Shown piece after piece: positions 10,824 to 21,012 of a stretch of DNA of 64,000 bases. The notes below the pieces were generated by a model. That model had not been told where the DNA came from. It ran no database searches and saw nothing but the letters and a program-made list of their open reading frames with translations. Both the position numbers and the translations under genes were made by a program. The DNA is from Alitta virens (taxonomy: Eukaryota > Annelida > Polychaeta > Phyllodocida > Nereididae). Location: contig OW028581.1 in the NCBI GenBank assembly GCA_932294295.1, forward strand, positions 15,591,162 to 15,655,161, in the 5' to 3' direction. The first letter of the stretch is position 1. Every line of letters starts with the position of its first letter.

Positions 10824-11127
10824 CAGTATAGTGGACCAAAATTTATGCCCATATTTGGCTTGCAAAAAAAATGAAATTTTATCAAATATTTCAAAAGTTT
10901 GAAGTTCTAGCACAATCAAAACTAAATTTGGTGCAGAATAACGGAGGTTTGGGGGCAGTAGCCCCCACGAAAAAGCAAAATACACTCTCTCTTCACTGTG
11001 AAGATGAAAATCGCCATCATACATTAATTAGTTTGTGACATCATACATTGATTTCAAGCATTTTTACGTCATAGGCCTTGCAATGAGGCTCGTTAAATAT
11101 GGTCATAAATCTGGGTCCGCTATACTG
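10824..11127. mobile_element. Non-autonomous pogo/mariner-like TIR element, 304 bp
   Basis: The left end CAGTATAGTGGACCAAAATT and the reverse complement of the right end, CAGTATAGCGGACCCAGATT, pair over about 33 bp (10824-10856 and 11095-11127). TA follows the right end at 11128-11129; the left neighbour is TG, consistent with a mutated TA. No transposase frame is present. Frames 10694-10894 and 10818-11024 are shadows. Confidence 0.8.
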
Positions 11128-11176
11128 TACTTTTTCCGTTACATGTATGTTATTCAGGTCAGGCCAACATGAAATA

Positions 11177-11265
11177 CAGGGATGTTACATATTGAACATT
11201 GATTTAGGTAAATGAGCATGGTGGTCTGATGCTTATCATACATATGGGCTTATACGAGCACCTGT
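11177..11265 (+). repeat. 89-bp direct repeat, copy 2
   Basis: Second copy of the segment at 10720-10808, with a handful of substitutions. Confidence 0.92.
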
Positions 11266-11271
11266 CAGTCC

Positions 11272-11350
11272 AGATAACGTGCCAAATCAAGCCAACAATG
11301 AACTAACGTCAACAACAGGATAACATTACCGATGCCTGGCAAACATCGAA
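11272..11350. mobile_element. Possible family B relic
   Basis: TCCAGATAACGTGCCAAATC resembles a family-B end. Short AACATCGA and ACGTCAACA-type motifs follow. The relic at 10559-10690 lies just outside direct-repeat copy 1, so both copies neighbour family-B debris. Confidence 0.3.
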
Positions 11351-12110
11351 CTGACATGGAATGGTATAAGGGTTGGTGTCTACACTGTGTTACATATGTA
11401 TCTCTTGAGTGGGTTCTTTTACTAGCCTAGTATAATGTAGACACCAAGCATGATCTTCGTGGTGAGGCCCCTGTCTCTGATTCTTTTACATCGATTTCTA
11501 CTTGTAAAAAGATATGCAAAAAATAATATAAATCCTGCTCATCTGACTGTAACGTTCAGAAATAAATACATACAACATAATTAATAATAAATTTGTTTAT
11601 TATCTAATTAGAATCTCTACTTGGTGGCTCCACAGAAGTGACACGACTGTCTCAGGGGAGTCACACAAAGGCACATGCACATAATATTTAGACAAATTTT
11701 CGTATATTTCATTTTGTAAATTTTGCCTTGAATAAATTATCATCATCATCAGCATCGCAACAAACTCAGGACACCTAGGTTTTTGTGTATTTCTATAAAG
11801 GGGTTTATCATAGAGGTTGCTAAAAACGTCCTGAAGGGATATTGTGAACATTGACTAAGAATGAACAACAAATATGAGTCATTTTCAAAACGTCAAGACA
11901 ATGTATCTTGCATTTGTTGGGTGGTGAATGAGAGAGCTCAGAAATGCACCCAGATAATTGAAAAACTGGAACTGTGGCACCTAGGGCACAGAGAAGCCCA
12001 ACATAGCAATTGCATGGTATATTCAAAGTGACAGTTGTAATATATAAAATGTAGTGGCAGAATTGTGACACAGAATAATTAGCTACTGCTGCAGTTTTTG
12101 CCTGTGACCC
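11351..12110. other. No gene; weak SINE-B relic
   Basis: At 11370-11447, GGTGTCTACACTGTGTTACA and GGGTTCTTTTACTAGCC look like a degenerate minus-strand SINE-B. Minus-strand frames at 11600-11851 and 11820-12146 carry no motif that I recognise. Confidence 0.4.
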
Positions 12111-12225
12111 TACACGGCCAATTGTGCCACACGGTATTTGCCTCATTATAATTAGCTAAAACCCGTGCACTTTCCATGCATTTATCCTTTTCATGGAAAA
12201 CGCACTTGGCACATTTAGCCATGTA
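12111..12225 (-). mobile_element. Palindromic element family A, copy 2, internally deleted
   Basis: The ends ACACGGCCAATTGTGCC and GGCACATTTAGCCATGT match family A. About 30 bp of the left arm is missing between GTGCCAC and TTTGCCTCATTATAATTAGC. Confidence 0.85.
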
Positions 12226-12507
12226 GTTATTACTCATAATAATTACATGTTTGGAGTCACGTAACAGAAGTAATTTTTACTCTTAAGCCAGCAAAGCATA
12301 CCCTCCACTTTGCTGTAGTCCAGGTAAGCCAATGACATCAGGACTATATAATAAGTACTGTTGTAAAATTTGACAGGGGGAGAAATGAAAGTGTTCAGTA
12401 CAACCTGCAACTGATGTTCTGTCTTTTACAAGCTATACTGGGCTAGATCACTACAACCACACACTACTGAATTCTATCTACCACCCTCCATTGCACTTTG
12501 CTTGTCC
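12226..12507. other. No gene seen
   Basis: Unremarkable sequence between a family-A element and a microsatellite. Confidence 0.4.
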
Positions 12508-12540
12508 TATCTATCTATCTATCTTATCTATCTTTCTATA

Positions 12541-12577
<37 letters not shown>

Positions 12578-12587
12578 GATCTATCTG

Positions 12588-12620
<33 letters not shown>

Positions 12621-12792
12621 ATCTATCTTTCTATCTATCTATATATCTATCTATATATCTATCAATCAGACTATTTATCTATCTATATCTATCTCTCAGA
12701 TTATCTATCTATATCCATCTATCTATCAGTCATCTATCTATATCTATCTCTTAGATTATCTATCTATATCTAACTATCAGATTATCTATCTA
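12508..12792. repeat. TATC/ATCT microsatellite
   Basis: Long CTAT/ATCT tetranucleotide tract with TTATC, TATA and CAGATT interruptions. It generates two serine/tyrosine/leucine frames (12491-12754 and 12498-12773) that are pure repeat translation. Confidence 0.97.
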
Positions 12793-13011
12793 GGGCATTA
12801 AATAAGGCTCTAACTAACATGTTGGATGAAAACTACTATGAGGTCAGCCGTTTTACACAAAATCCATAAAAAAAAAATGTGTCAAGTTTTGGATAAATTT
12901 ATTGTGGGGGCCACTAATTTCATACAACCCAAATAGCTCAGATCTCATTAAAGAAAATATGTGTATCTTGAGCTATATGCACCCTCCCATGAGACTGAAT
13001 AGTTATTAATA
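12793..13011. other. No gene seen
   Basis: No feature recognised. Confidence 0.4.
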
Positions 13012-13111
13012 TCCAATTTCTGACATATTCTAATTATAACTCCTTTTTGCACCATTGTCATTACCTTGGAATAAGAAGGCATTATAAATTTCCCAATGGT
13101 CCAAATTAGTT
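13012..13111 (+). repeat. About 100-bp direct repeat flanking a SINE, left copy
   Basis: Matches 13306-13410 from TCCAATTTCTGACAT through TTACCTTGGAATAAGAAGGC to GGTCCAAATTAGTT. This is far longer than a normal SINE target duplication. Confidence 0.9.
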
Positions 13112-13120
13112 TTAGTTTGA

Positions 13121-13303
13121 ATGGGTGGGCGGGGGGTTGGATGTCTTGTATTTTTGCACCTTATGGGCTAATTAGGACAGGCAGGGACCATGGCAATGAG
13201 AGGATGGATGAAACAGCCATCCAACTTGGGCTCGACTGGGAATCGAACCCGAGACTCAGTGGTTGGAAGCCCAGTGTGCTACCACTGAGCTAGGCCCCCA
13301 CTC
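13121..13303 (-). mobile_element. SINE-A copy (subfamily A2)
   Basis: Minus-strand tRNA-like head (CTAGCTCAGTGGTAGCACAC and GGGTTCGATTCC), SINE-A body and a CCACCC-type tail. It lies between the two members of a diverged direct repeat of about 100 bp. Frame 13096-13293 is its shadow. Confidence 0.92.
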
Positions 13304-13305
13304 TT

Positions 13306-13410
13306 TCCAATTTCTGGCATTTTCTTATTAAACTCTTTTATGTACCATTTTCATTACCTTGGAATAAGAAGGCATTATAAATATACCTTTCTTGATGGTC
13401 CAAATTAGTT
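13306..13410 (+). repeat. About 100-bp direct repeat flanking a SINE, right copy
   Basis: Second copy of 13012-13111 with several substitutions and small indels (for example ATATACCTTTCTTGATGG for ATTTCCCAATGG). Confidence 0.9.
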
Positions 13411-13860
13411 CACATTGGCTGTACAATTCATGAACAAATGAAGGTCATATATCAATGAATAAGAATGGTACATGTATGCAGGAGAAGCTCATCATTTAGA
13501 CCAAAGACCAAGGCTCTGACAGAAGCCCACAGATACTTAGTGGATAATGATTGTGATTAATTCTTGTCACATACTTTTCCGCAGAACGTCCCGTATAATG
13601 AGGCATAATTTGCTGTTGACAATAGATGTCTGTCCTTACAAATAAAATACAATATTACAGGTATGTCTTGTGAATTGGTACAGTTCATATGAATATAGTA
13701 TGATATGTTGTACAATAAGGTAAAAGTGAAGGTACATATTGTACTAGGTGATTACCATACTGAACCTGTCAGCAGATCAACCTGTATAAGTCTTACTCAA
13801 CTATCTTGGGAGCATACATTCGGTTACACAAAGACCAAGGCTCTGACCGAAGTATACATG
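13411..13860. other. No gene seen
   Basis: AT-rich. The frame at 13705-14004 runs into a SINE fragment and is not credible as a gene. Confidence 0.4.
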
Positions 13861-13967
13861 GGTGGGTTGGCTTGTGTTTCTGCACCTGATGGGCTAATTA
13901 GGACAGGCAGGGCCCATGGCAATGAGAGGGCGGATGAAACAGCCATCCAACTTAGGCTCAACCGGAA
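13861..13967 (-). mobile_element. SINE-A2 fragment lacking the tRNA head
   Basis: Tail (CCACC type) and body are present up to AGCCTAAGTTGGATGGCTG on the minus strand. The head is lost at AATTCCGGTT. Confidence 0.85.
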
Positions 13968-14059
13968 TTTAAGCCCACTTTGTAATCGAAATCATTTTCC
14001 ATAGCCAACTCCCCATTTAAACCTGGATCTGGTCGGTTACTCCATGCCGTGGTTAGGTT

Positions 14060-14215
14060 CTAACAGTACAATAGAACAATACAGTACAATGTAATACAGC
14101 AAAATGCAGTACATAAATGTACAATAAAGCATTGCATTACAGTTCACTCCACAGTACAGTGCGAGAGCAGTACCATAAAGTACAGTAAATTATAGCACTA
14201 TACAGTGGATAAGCA
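14060..14215. repeat. Degenerate ACAGTAC-rich tract
   Basis: The words ACAGTACA, ACAATA and GCAGTACA recur irregularly. Similar words reappear at 14375-14440 and as four perfect AGTAC units near 14803-14820. Confidence 0.7.
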
Positions 14216-15403
14216 CATCAAAAAAAAAAAAAGTAAAAAATAGGAGAATTGTGCACTTTGGGCGAAATGTATTAAATTTGGTTCACAGATGTGAGACACC
14301 CTTAAAATAATTTAAGGACTGGAGGCATTCTGAACTTGAATTGTGGTTGCCATGGTAACCAGTACATTACAGTTTATACTGCTAAGTACAGTATAACACA
14401 GTGTTGTATAATAAAGTTTAGTACAATACAGAACATAAATATATAATTTTATTGACAAATAGGTATCAGACAAGACTTATATGTCATAAGTACAAAATAA
14501 CATAATCAGAAAAGAATCAACAATATGAAATACAACCAAAGCTATAGTTACAGACGGTTCCAGCCACCAAATTTAAGTGTACACATAGAGGTTAACATTA
14601 TTAGTTTAGATCATCCACTCTTAAAAATTTAAATCAAAATACAGCTCTATATAGATAAATAAGAAGTAAATAAATATTTTCAGAATTACTTGACTTTGCC
14701 TTTAGAAAACCATATAGACTCTGAAATTTTCGGAGACGGGTGAATGCATTGAATAAACGTCAGCTTGTAAAAGAAATTTTCACAAGTTTATCTGCACCTC
14801 AGTACAGTACAGTACAGTACAAAGTACCATAAGAGTTAAGTAGGGTATAGTATAGCGGAACAGCAATCCGTAAAACATTCTTTATCATAAATCATTTTCT
14901 CTCAGGAATTGGGATTTGGGTTAGTGCCAGCATGTCATTTTAATTTTTATGCTCAACGTTTTAGAATTTTCAAAGTCTTGGCCAACTGAGCAGCTGACAA
15001 CCAAACCATACGGTGCCATGTACTCTCGAGGCAGCTGACCAATCTGAACCTGTGTGGGCAAAATGGGCCACCTTGCCGCATGCCAAGTTGCAAGGTAGGG
15101 CAATTTCTGGATGTGGCAAATGGCCATGTAGCAATTTCCTCTCTTCTCTTTAAGTGACAGGTCACATAAACCTGGATAGTTGTTGAGTAGAGGCCACACA
15201 CAGACACCACTGGCTTATTAACTGCTAAATCACTCTTGTATATCTGTCATCATCAGAATATGCCTTTGCATAACTGCATCATGGTCATCAGTGAAGGTTA
15301 TTGTTTGCAGTTATTGTTTCCATGTTAGCTGTCTTTGGTCTTTATTATTCATTTGATGGTATTTTATGGCCTATCAAAGACACTGTCATCTATAACTGAG
15401 TTA
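14216..15403. other. No gene; possible minus-strand LINE 3' end
   Basis: From 14441, ATATATAATTTTATTGACAAA resembles the reversed 3' end of a non-LTR element (AATAAA on the minus strand), but I find no reverse-transcriptase motif. Minus frames 14921-15199 and 14953-15210 overlap in two registers and contain no recognised domain. Confidence 0.35.
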
Positions 15404-15498
15404 CAATAGCATTCCAAATCGTATCGACATTGACGCGATGTCGGCGACATCAGAACGATGTAGAAATGACGCTTGCCCTATCTGGAAAGCTATCTGGG
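15404..15498. mobile_element. Family B TIR element, short copy
   Basis: Left end ACAATAGCATTCCAAATCGT, right end GAAAGCTATCTGGG followed by TA. The centre has GCGATGTCGGCGACATC and ACGATGTAGAAATGACG. This is the compact form of the family. Confidence 0.8.
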
Positions 15499-15856
15499 TA
15501 ATAATTAATGTAAACCCCTCAACAAACATGAACAGATTGTGACAAGCATGCCAGAACATTTAGCTAATATTGTCACACTATAGTTATCCCATTAATAATT
15601 ACAAAAAATTCCAGTTGAAGTCAGAAGATGACATCACTTCTGGTTTTTCTGCTAATCCTTTTTTAATCCTTATTTTGCTGTCACAAATTTCAAACAATCA
15701 AACAGATAACAACTATAAACAATTAAACAACCAAACAAAGCATATGATTTGTCAAACTGTTTGACATCACAGGCATTTGCCAACATATATGACACAACAG
15801 TTAGATCACAGTTACCTGGATTTCAGCACATCGTTCTCACAACATTTTAAGTTTGG
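15499..15856. other. No gene seen
   Basis: AT-rich; the short frame 15570-15764 is not credible. Confidence 0.4.
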
Positions 15857-16010
15857 ATATGGCCAATCGGGCCACGTGCGTTTTCCATGTGTTTGGATAA
15901 ACGCATGGAAAACGCATGGTTTTTGTTTCATTATAGTTAGCTAAAAACCATGCGTTTTCCATGCGTTTATCCTTCTCATGGAAAACGCACGCAGCACATT
16001 TGGCCATGTA
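15857..16010 (-). mobile_element. Palindromic element family A, copy 3
   Basis: The ends ATATGGCCAATCGGGCCACG and GCACATTTGGCCATGTA, with arms GTGCGTTTTCCATG / CATGGAAAACGCAC and centre TTTCATTATAGTTAGC, identify the family. The centre orientation (TTATAGTTAGC) places it on the minus strand. Confidence 0.92.
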
Positions 16011-16575
16011 AATATCAGATACTTTATGGCAAATCTTTTGCTAGTTTACAAGTTAGATTTCAATACAAACAAATTTGCCGAAAAGCCTATAGGCTGGCTT
16101 ATGGCATTGAATGTCTAAAAGTGAAATTGCATATCAATTAGTTGTGTTTGCATAGATTACACTCAATTCTCAAACAAAGATTGCTCAGGGGCATTACAAT
16201 TTTACTTTAATTTTATTGGTTAATCGGTCAATGATAAACAGGTTTTGTAACACTTTTTTGTGTAATTATCTACAATGTAACCAAAATGTAGCCAACATAT
16301 GCAATGTAACAAAAAATTATGAACCAGACATAAACAATGTCTGAAAATGTTGCATAAATTGCACTTGGCATGACCTTTCACCTGCATTTCAGGTAATTAT
16401 TAATGATAATCATAATGATAATCAGAGATTTACCTGAAATATATCAGTTCAGTCAAAAAGTAGGAAATGGCAGAACTCCGCGTTAAGAAATTATAAAAAG
16501 ATGTTTTGTGAATAACTATTCAAATTTTTTTAAACTCATACTTTAAATACAGCAGGTATGCATCCGCTTTTTGTT
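16011..16575. other. No gene seen
   Basis: AT-rich; no recognised feature. Confidence 0.4.
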
Positions 16576-16655
16576 AATGTCTCAATGCTACTGGGTGTGA
16601 AGCTTAGTCAGCTTATATTACCAACTACCAGAGGCAGATGAAATGATGAGATCCT
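16576..16655 (-). mobile_element. SINE-B2 3' fragment
   Basis: Contains TCTCAATGCTACTGGGTGTG, AGCTTAGTCAGCTTATAT and CAGAGGCAGATGAAATGATG, the reverse complement of the SINE-B2 3' end found intact at 24541-24835. Confidence 0.8.
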
Positions 16656-16665
16656 ACCAGCCTAC

Positions 16666-16935
16666 TTTCAATGCTTCATGTTTATTCGACAATCTGAAGT
16701 ACATGAATATAATACAAGAAACGCAAATGACTACAGAAATCCCCAAAGTAGACATTCATTTGTCAAAAATAGCATTAGACATAGATTGCCTACAGTATAT
16801 AACAACTGTCCATTAAATATCAGGACTAAAATCCACACACACAGAATCTCCGGGATATGCTAAGAATGACCTTATTAGTAAATATGACACACGTTGTTCA
16901 ATTATAAATTGCTACATTTGTCAATATACAGGTTA
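16666..16935 (+). pseudogene. Non-LTR retrotransposon reverse-transcriptase C-terminus, frameshifted
   Basis: The frame from 16678 reads HEYNTRNANDYRNPQSRHSF and continues SIRHRLPTVYNN, the pattern (YNTR...SxRxxxPxxxN) seen at the C-terminus of CR1/L2-like reverse transcriptases. At about 16845-16850 the homology shifts register: the other frame continues GYAKNDLISKYDTRCSIINC and YICQYTG and then stops, matching the usual K-LL-Y...C...NCYIC ending of these proteins. Only about 85 residues remain. The catalytic domain is absent, so it is a dead 5'-truncated fragment. The following T-rich tract up to about 17115 may be its 3' UTR. Family assignment is by motif memory, not search. Confidence 0.72.
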
Positions 16936-17115
16936 AAGTAAATCCCTGCAACCCAAACTGTCCTCTTCTTGTCCTGTCTTTTGCAAATCTTCCCTTTTTG
17001 TGTTTTCTATTGTGTTCCCAATGGGATTCTTCTTTCCCCCTCCTTATGGTATGCCTTTTTGTGATTGTCGGTTCCCCCGGGATTCTTTTTTTCTTTTTCT
17101 GATTGAATAATCTTT

Positions 17116-17985
17116 ATTGAAAATATAATGACTTCTATTCATAGATGGCCTAAACAATTTTAAGCTTAAATAGCATGTGAATTTCATTTACTTGATTCGG
17201 CCTTGTGCAACCATTCAAATATTGTACGATACAATACAATTTTGACTCATCAAGTTTGTTTGTGAGACGGAGAATACTGACTACCCATAAATGCCACCTA
17301 AAAATGCTTAGTCTTAGTACAGCATGTGAATGTCATCAAATTGATATATGGCCACAATAAAATGATCAGTTGGATAAATAGCATGTGAATGTCATCAAAA
17401 AGATAACATGGCCTCAGTGATCTCCTTCTTACAACATACTTGATTTCAATAAATAATCTTAGGGACATCCATCCAAACATCTTCATTTATGTAATGTGAA
17501 ATAAATATGCCATTGTCATTCACTAATAATGATTTTTACTTGGATCTCTCAGAAAACTAGGAGGGCACTCGATAGCGATACTATTAATGTGTCTTAGAGT
17601 GTTCCTACTGGCCTCTCATACACTGTAAATTGTATGAGGAGATTACAAGCAGGTGACATGGAGTGCACTTGACTAGAATTGGCTCAACTTAGAAACGATC
17701 AGACTGCGTTCAATGATTTAATAGTAACAACGTAGTGAGCACTTTAATTTAACATTGAAATCAATGGGGCTGAAGGGCGGCAAATTTGAAATGGGCTTGG
17801 CTGGAGCTGGCATACATGAAATAACGCCTGCGCCAGCACTGTGATCGGGTTAAAATGCATCGTTTCAAAACGATTCAAGTTTGAACATAATGCTCAAAAT
17901 ACCACAACTTAAGCAAATAAGTCCCTGTCATCTGGGCATGCAATAATAAGCAAAGTTCGGGTTGGTCTGCTGTGGCCATAGATTG
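17116..17985. other. No gene; imperfect AT-rich internal repeat
   Basis: TAGCATGTGAATTTCATTTA (near 17170) and GCATGTGAATGTCATCAAAA-type words (near 17323 and 17381) recur three times. Frame 17298-17486 is a shadow. Nothing else is recognised. Confidence 0.5.
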
Positions 17986-17989
17986 TGCT

Positions 17990-18200
17990 TCCTGCAATGG
18001 GAAGCAAGCTTACATTAACGCTCGGACGTATGCAATGCTTCGTGCTTGTAACCTGAGCTCTGATTGGCCCGTCTCCGGGATCACCTAAAACGCCTACGCT
18101 GACGCCTGAGCATGCTCAACCAATGGGAAGTGAGCTTGCTTGGCACTAGCGCTCTGATTGGCCGGTCTTCGGGTTCTGCTAAAATGCCTATGCTATGACT
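17990..18200. promoter_or_regulatory. Tandem duplicated CCAAT-box-rich segment
   Basis: Two diverged copies, about 17994-18102 and 18119-18200, share AATGGGAAGYRAGCTTRC, GCTCTGATTGGCC and CTAAAA(C/T)GCCTA(C/T)GCT. Inverted CCAAT (ATTGG) lies at 18063-18067 and 18157-18161, and direct CCAAT at 18120-18124. Local CpG density is higher than in neighbouring sequence. Multiple CCAAT boxes are typical of NF-Y-bound promoters, but I see no TATA box, start or downstream gene, so the role is inferred. Confidence 0.35.
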
Positions 18201-18741
18201 TCAAAAGGCTGCAGCTCCCCTAATATTGGTCAGATTTTTGTCAAACAAGGACTGAATTGTTTAGGAAAATGTGTAGAAGTTATATCGGACTTCAATGGCT
18301 AGGTTACAGTCTTTTTTATCTTTAAAATAGGTTTTGAAAACTTTTTTATGAATCGGCATGTAGGTATAAAATCTGAAATTTCGGTTTTCCAGCGATAGTT
18401 TTTTTTAACGTTCAGAACATGTTATATAAATGTTGTAGTTCTGATTTTAAATAATAATGGTGCAATGGTAATTGGAGCACTTAGCTAAAAATTCATTCCA
18501 ATACCTCTTGGGGCTGAAAAAATTGCTCTGCTACGTCAAATTTTATTTTATAAATCCAATCTAATGTGAGATATAGAACTTCTGTGAATTGCGTATGTAC
18601 ACCAGCATGTGGCTGGTGACCAGCAAACTTGAAAATATTATCAGATCCAATCTTACTTTTTTTTGGTATTGACTTTTGACCAAAGGAACAGGCATGTGCA
18701 GTTTCATTGAAATTGATGCATTTCTACCTGTAGCACAACTC
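18201..18741. other. No gene seen
   Basis: AT-rich; frame 18561-18743 minus is not credible. Confidence 0.4.
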
Positions 18742-18866
18742 ATGTGTGTGTGTGTGTGTGTGTGTGTGATTAAGGCTTTACGTCCTGTATTTCTGCACCA
18801 GTTGGGCTAATTAGGACAGGCAGAGACCATGGCAATGAGACGGAGGAAGAAACAGCCATCCAACTT
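18742..18866 (-). mobile_element. SINE-A1 fragment with (CA)n tail, head missing
   Basis: A (GT)n run, seen as (CA)n on the minus strand, joins the A1-type body (TGCACCAGTTGGGCTAATT, GGACAGGCAGAGACCATGG). The sequence stops at CCAACTTAA, before the tRNA head. Confidence 0.92.
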
Positions 18867-19174
18867 AAAATAAAGCTGCATCTGTTTTTAACCCTCAGTG
18901 AACAAAGTTCGAAGAGGGTTACTGTTATTACTGTCGTCCGGCGGGCTGGTGTAACACTTCGTTTCCGTAGCAGAACTCAAACACCAATGCACTTACCCTG
19001 ACTAAATTTTGACCAGTAATACTCTATTTGGCCTAGTGGTGCCTTTTGGTAGTCACATTGACATATGGTGGTTATGTTTTACAAAACAAATTTTTTCCGT
19101 TTCCGTAGCAGGACTCTGACACATGCTTTAAACTTTGCCATAATATGTCTGTAAAAGTGCAGTGGTGGCAAATT

Positions 19175-19345
19175 ATTTTTGTGTATAATATTGCCATTTT
19201 TGAAGTGTAATATGATGTTATTGACCGAAACTGGCCCCATCCTTGAAGGCAGTTGCACAGGGGAAAGTAAAAGCTGTTCTTGACAAAGTCAGTAGACTTA
19301 ATTTAAGTGTATACTTTTACTTACTTGCAAGTGCTGACATGATGG
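19175..19345 (+). repeat. Dispersed repeat R, copy 1
   Basis: Matches 45458-45600: GTGTATAATATTGCCATTTT, CATCCTTGAAGGCAGT and GTAAAAGCTGTTCTTGACAA. The type is unknown. The preceding 18867-19174 contains the words CGTTTCCGTAGCAGRACTC twice (near 18958 and 19099), so the repeat may be larger. Confidence 0.85.
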
Positions 19346-19690
19346 CAAATGCCTGTGTTGTCATGTTCAGTTCTTTATATCAGAAAAGTTGATCGAGAGT
19401 GTCCAATCACATGCCTTAAAAAGCATGTAATCAGGCAACTGAGAGCAAAACAATATTTCCATTCCATATGTGTAATATTCTCAAAAAGGTTTGCCGGAAG
19501 ATCTTGATAACATTTAATATTGTGGAACACGTCACAAGATGATAACGATAACTCCCAAAACAATACAACTATATTTAAGAAATCTAAATATCAATACATT
19601 AAATTATCATTTTAACTAGCATTTTGTCAGTATATGCAGAACATGTTTTCACATTACAAAAGGGTCGACCCTAGAAAAGCTTACAGAAAT
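19346..19690. other. No gene seen
   Basis: AT-rich sequence; frame 19375-19563 minus is not credible. Confidence 0.35.
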
Positions 19691-19697
19691 ATTATAA

Positions 19698-20048
19698 ATG
19701 ATCTTGCTAAACAAAATTATCAAAAAAATTTCCCCATATAGTAGTATTCGTACAATATTTTCTGGCATGGTTTATAATAAATATTTTCCCAGCTTGCGCA
19801 CTAGCCATATACAATATGTAATTCAGTGGTTATGGCATGTGATACTAATGAGAGAAACACCCATAGGGGTAATACTATGCAAGTTGATGTTCCGGCGTGT
19901 AGAACATATTTTTTTTGAAAGGTCTTTTATTTATAGAGGATCCACAATCTGGAATAATTTACCTGAAGAAGTTCACAATGCCACCACCACTGAACGTTTC
20001 AAATGTGACCTTAGGTCTTTCTTAAGGGCCAACACTGCCAATGTTTAA
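19698..20048 (+). pseudogene. Non-LTR retrotransposon reverse-transcriptase C-terminus (116 residues)
   Basis: The last 50 residues include FERSFIYRGSTIWNNLPEEV followed by a short Ala-Thr-rich step and RFKCDLRSFLRAN. This S-x-x-Y-R-G-x-x-x-W-N-x-L-P-E-E...F-K-x-x-L-R-x-x-L pattern is the standard end of the reverse-transcriptase polyprotein of CR1/Jockey/L2-like non-LTR elements. The first 60 residues are not convincingly aligned, and the catalytic core is absent. Stop at 20046-20048, then a short 3' UTR ends in an AATAAAA-type repeat near 20165. It is a 5'-truncated dead copy. The ATG at 19698 is unlikely to be a real start. Confidence 0.78.
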
Positions 20049-20165
20049 CATGCATTACTTTTTACTTGTTTTACATGTTTTTATACTGGGCCATATGAAA
20101 AACTCCTAGGAGATTATGTAACCCAGTGAAAATATATTAATAAAAAAAAATAATAAAAATAATAA
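20049..20165 (+). mobile_element. 3' UTR and A-rich tail of the truncated LINE
   Basis: About 90 bp of non-coding sequence is followed by an A/T-rich simple tail of AATAAA units (20135-20165), as expected at the 3' end of a non-LTR element. Confidence 0.65.
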
Positions 20166-20449
20166 ATATGCATATATTGAACATTTGTTGTGTTGGCACG
20201 TCAGCTTTTTAAAACATAAAATGAACTGATTCTGCTTCAGTGACAACGTGTGTTTTGTTTATTTGCAGCAATACAAAATGTCAGAAGACAAGTGTATGCA
20301 TTCAAAGGAAAACCTTTGCGTTTCTGTAACATTTCTATTCTGGTTTTTCCATAAAAACAACAGACTGTTGGACTAACTATTGGGAAGTGTCTTCTCACGT
20401 GTTTACTTGTTTGATAAATCTTTTGTCACAGCATATATGAAGTAAATAC
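20166..20449. other. No gene seen
   Basis: No feature recognised. Confidence 0.35.
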
Positions 20450-21012
20450 GGTGGCTGGGGTGGGACATGGACTTTTTTTTTTGTATCTCTTTCCTTAGAG
20501 ATAATATCTCGTTCTAACATCTTGTCCCAACGAAAAACTATCTTGTCCCAACGAAAAAACTATCTTGTCCAAACGAGATAATAATATCTCGTTCTCTGAG
20601 ATAATATCTCGTTCCAACGAGACAACGTCTTGTCCCAATGAAAAACTATCATGTCCAAACGAGACAATATCTCGTTCTACCGAGATAACATCTCGTTCCA
20701 ACGAGATAACGTCTTGTCCCAATGAAAAACTTTCTCGTCCAAACGAGAACAACTTAGTTTTTCATTAGGACAAGATACTTTATCGTTGGAACAAGATATT
20801 ATTTCGTAAGAACGAGATGTTATGTTGTTAGAATGAGATATTATTTCGTTCAAACGAGATAGTATTTCGTTTAAGCAAGATAGTTTCTCTGTAAAACGAG
20901 ATAATATCTCATTAGAATGTCTTGTTAGAACGATTTACTTCCTCGTTTGAACGAGATATTATCTTGTTGGAACGAGATAAAAACAAAAAGTCCATGTCCT
21001 CTCCCAGCCACC
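20450..21012. mobile_element. 563-bp foldback element made of short palindromic units
   Basis: TIRs of about 33 bp: the left end GGTGGCTGGGGTGGGACATG matches the reverse complement of the right end, GGTGGCTGGGAGAGGACATG, and both continue into GGACTTTTT. Between them is a chain of 15-35-bp units built from AACGAGATAATATCTCGTT-type palindromes, CTTGTCCCAACGAAAAAC and their complements. Orientation flips around 20755. The frames at 20495-20752 (minus) and 20565-20768 (plus) are translations of the repeat (SLGQDV, SLERDV) and not genes. Confidence 0.85.

Noticed and set aside
12491..12773. Two Ser/Tyr/Leu-rich frames
   Set aside because: They are translations of the TATC microsatellite.
20495..20768. 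Repetitive frames with SLGQDV / SLERDV motifs
   Set aside because: They translate the palindromic units of the 563-bp foldback and occur on both strands.
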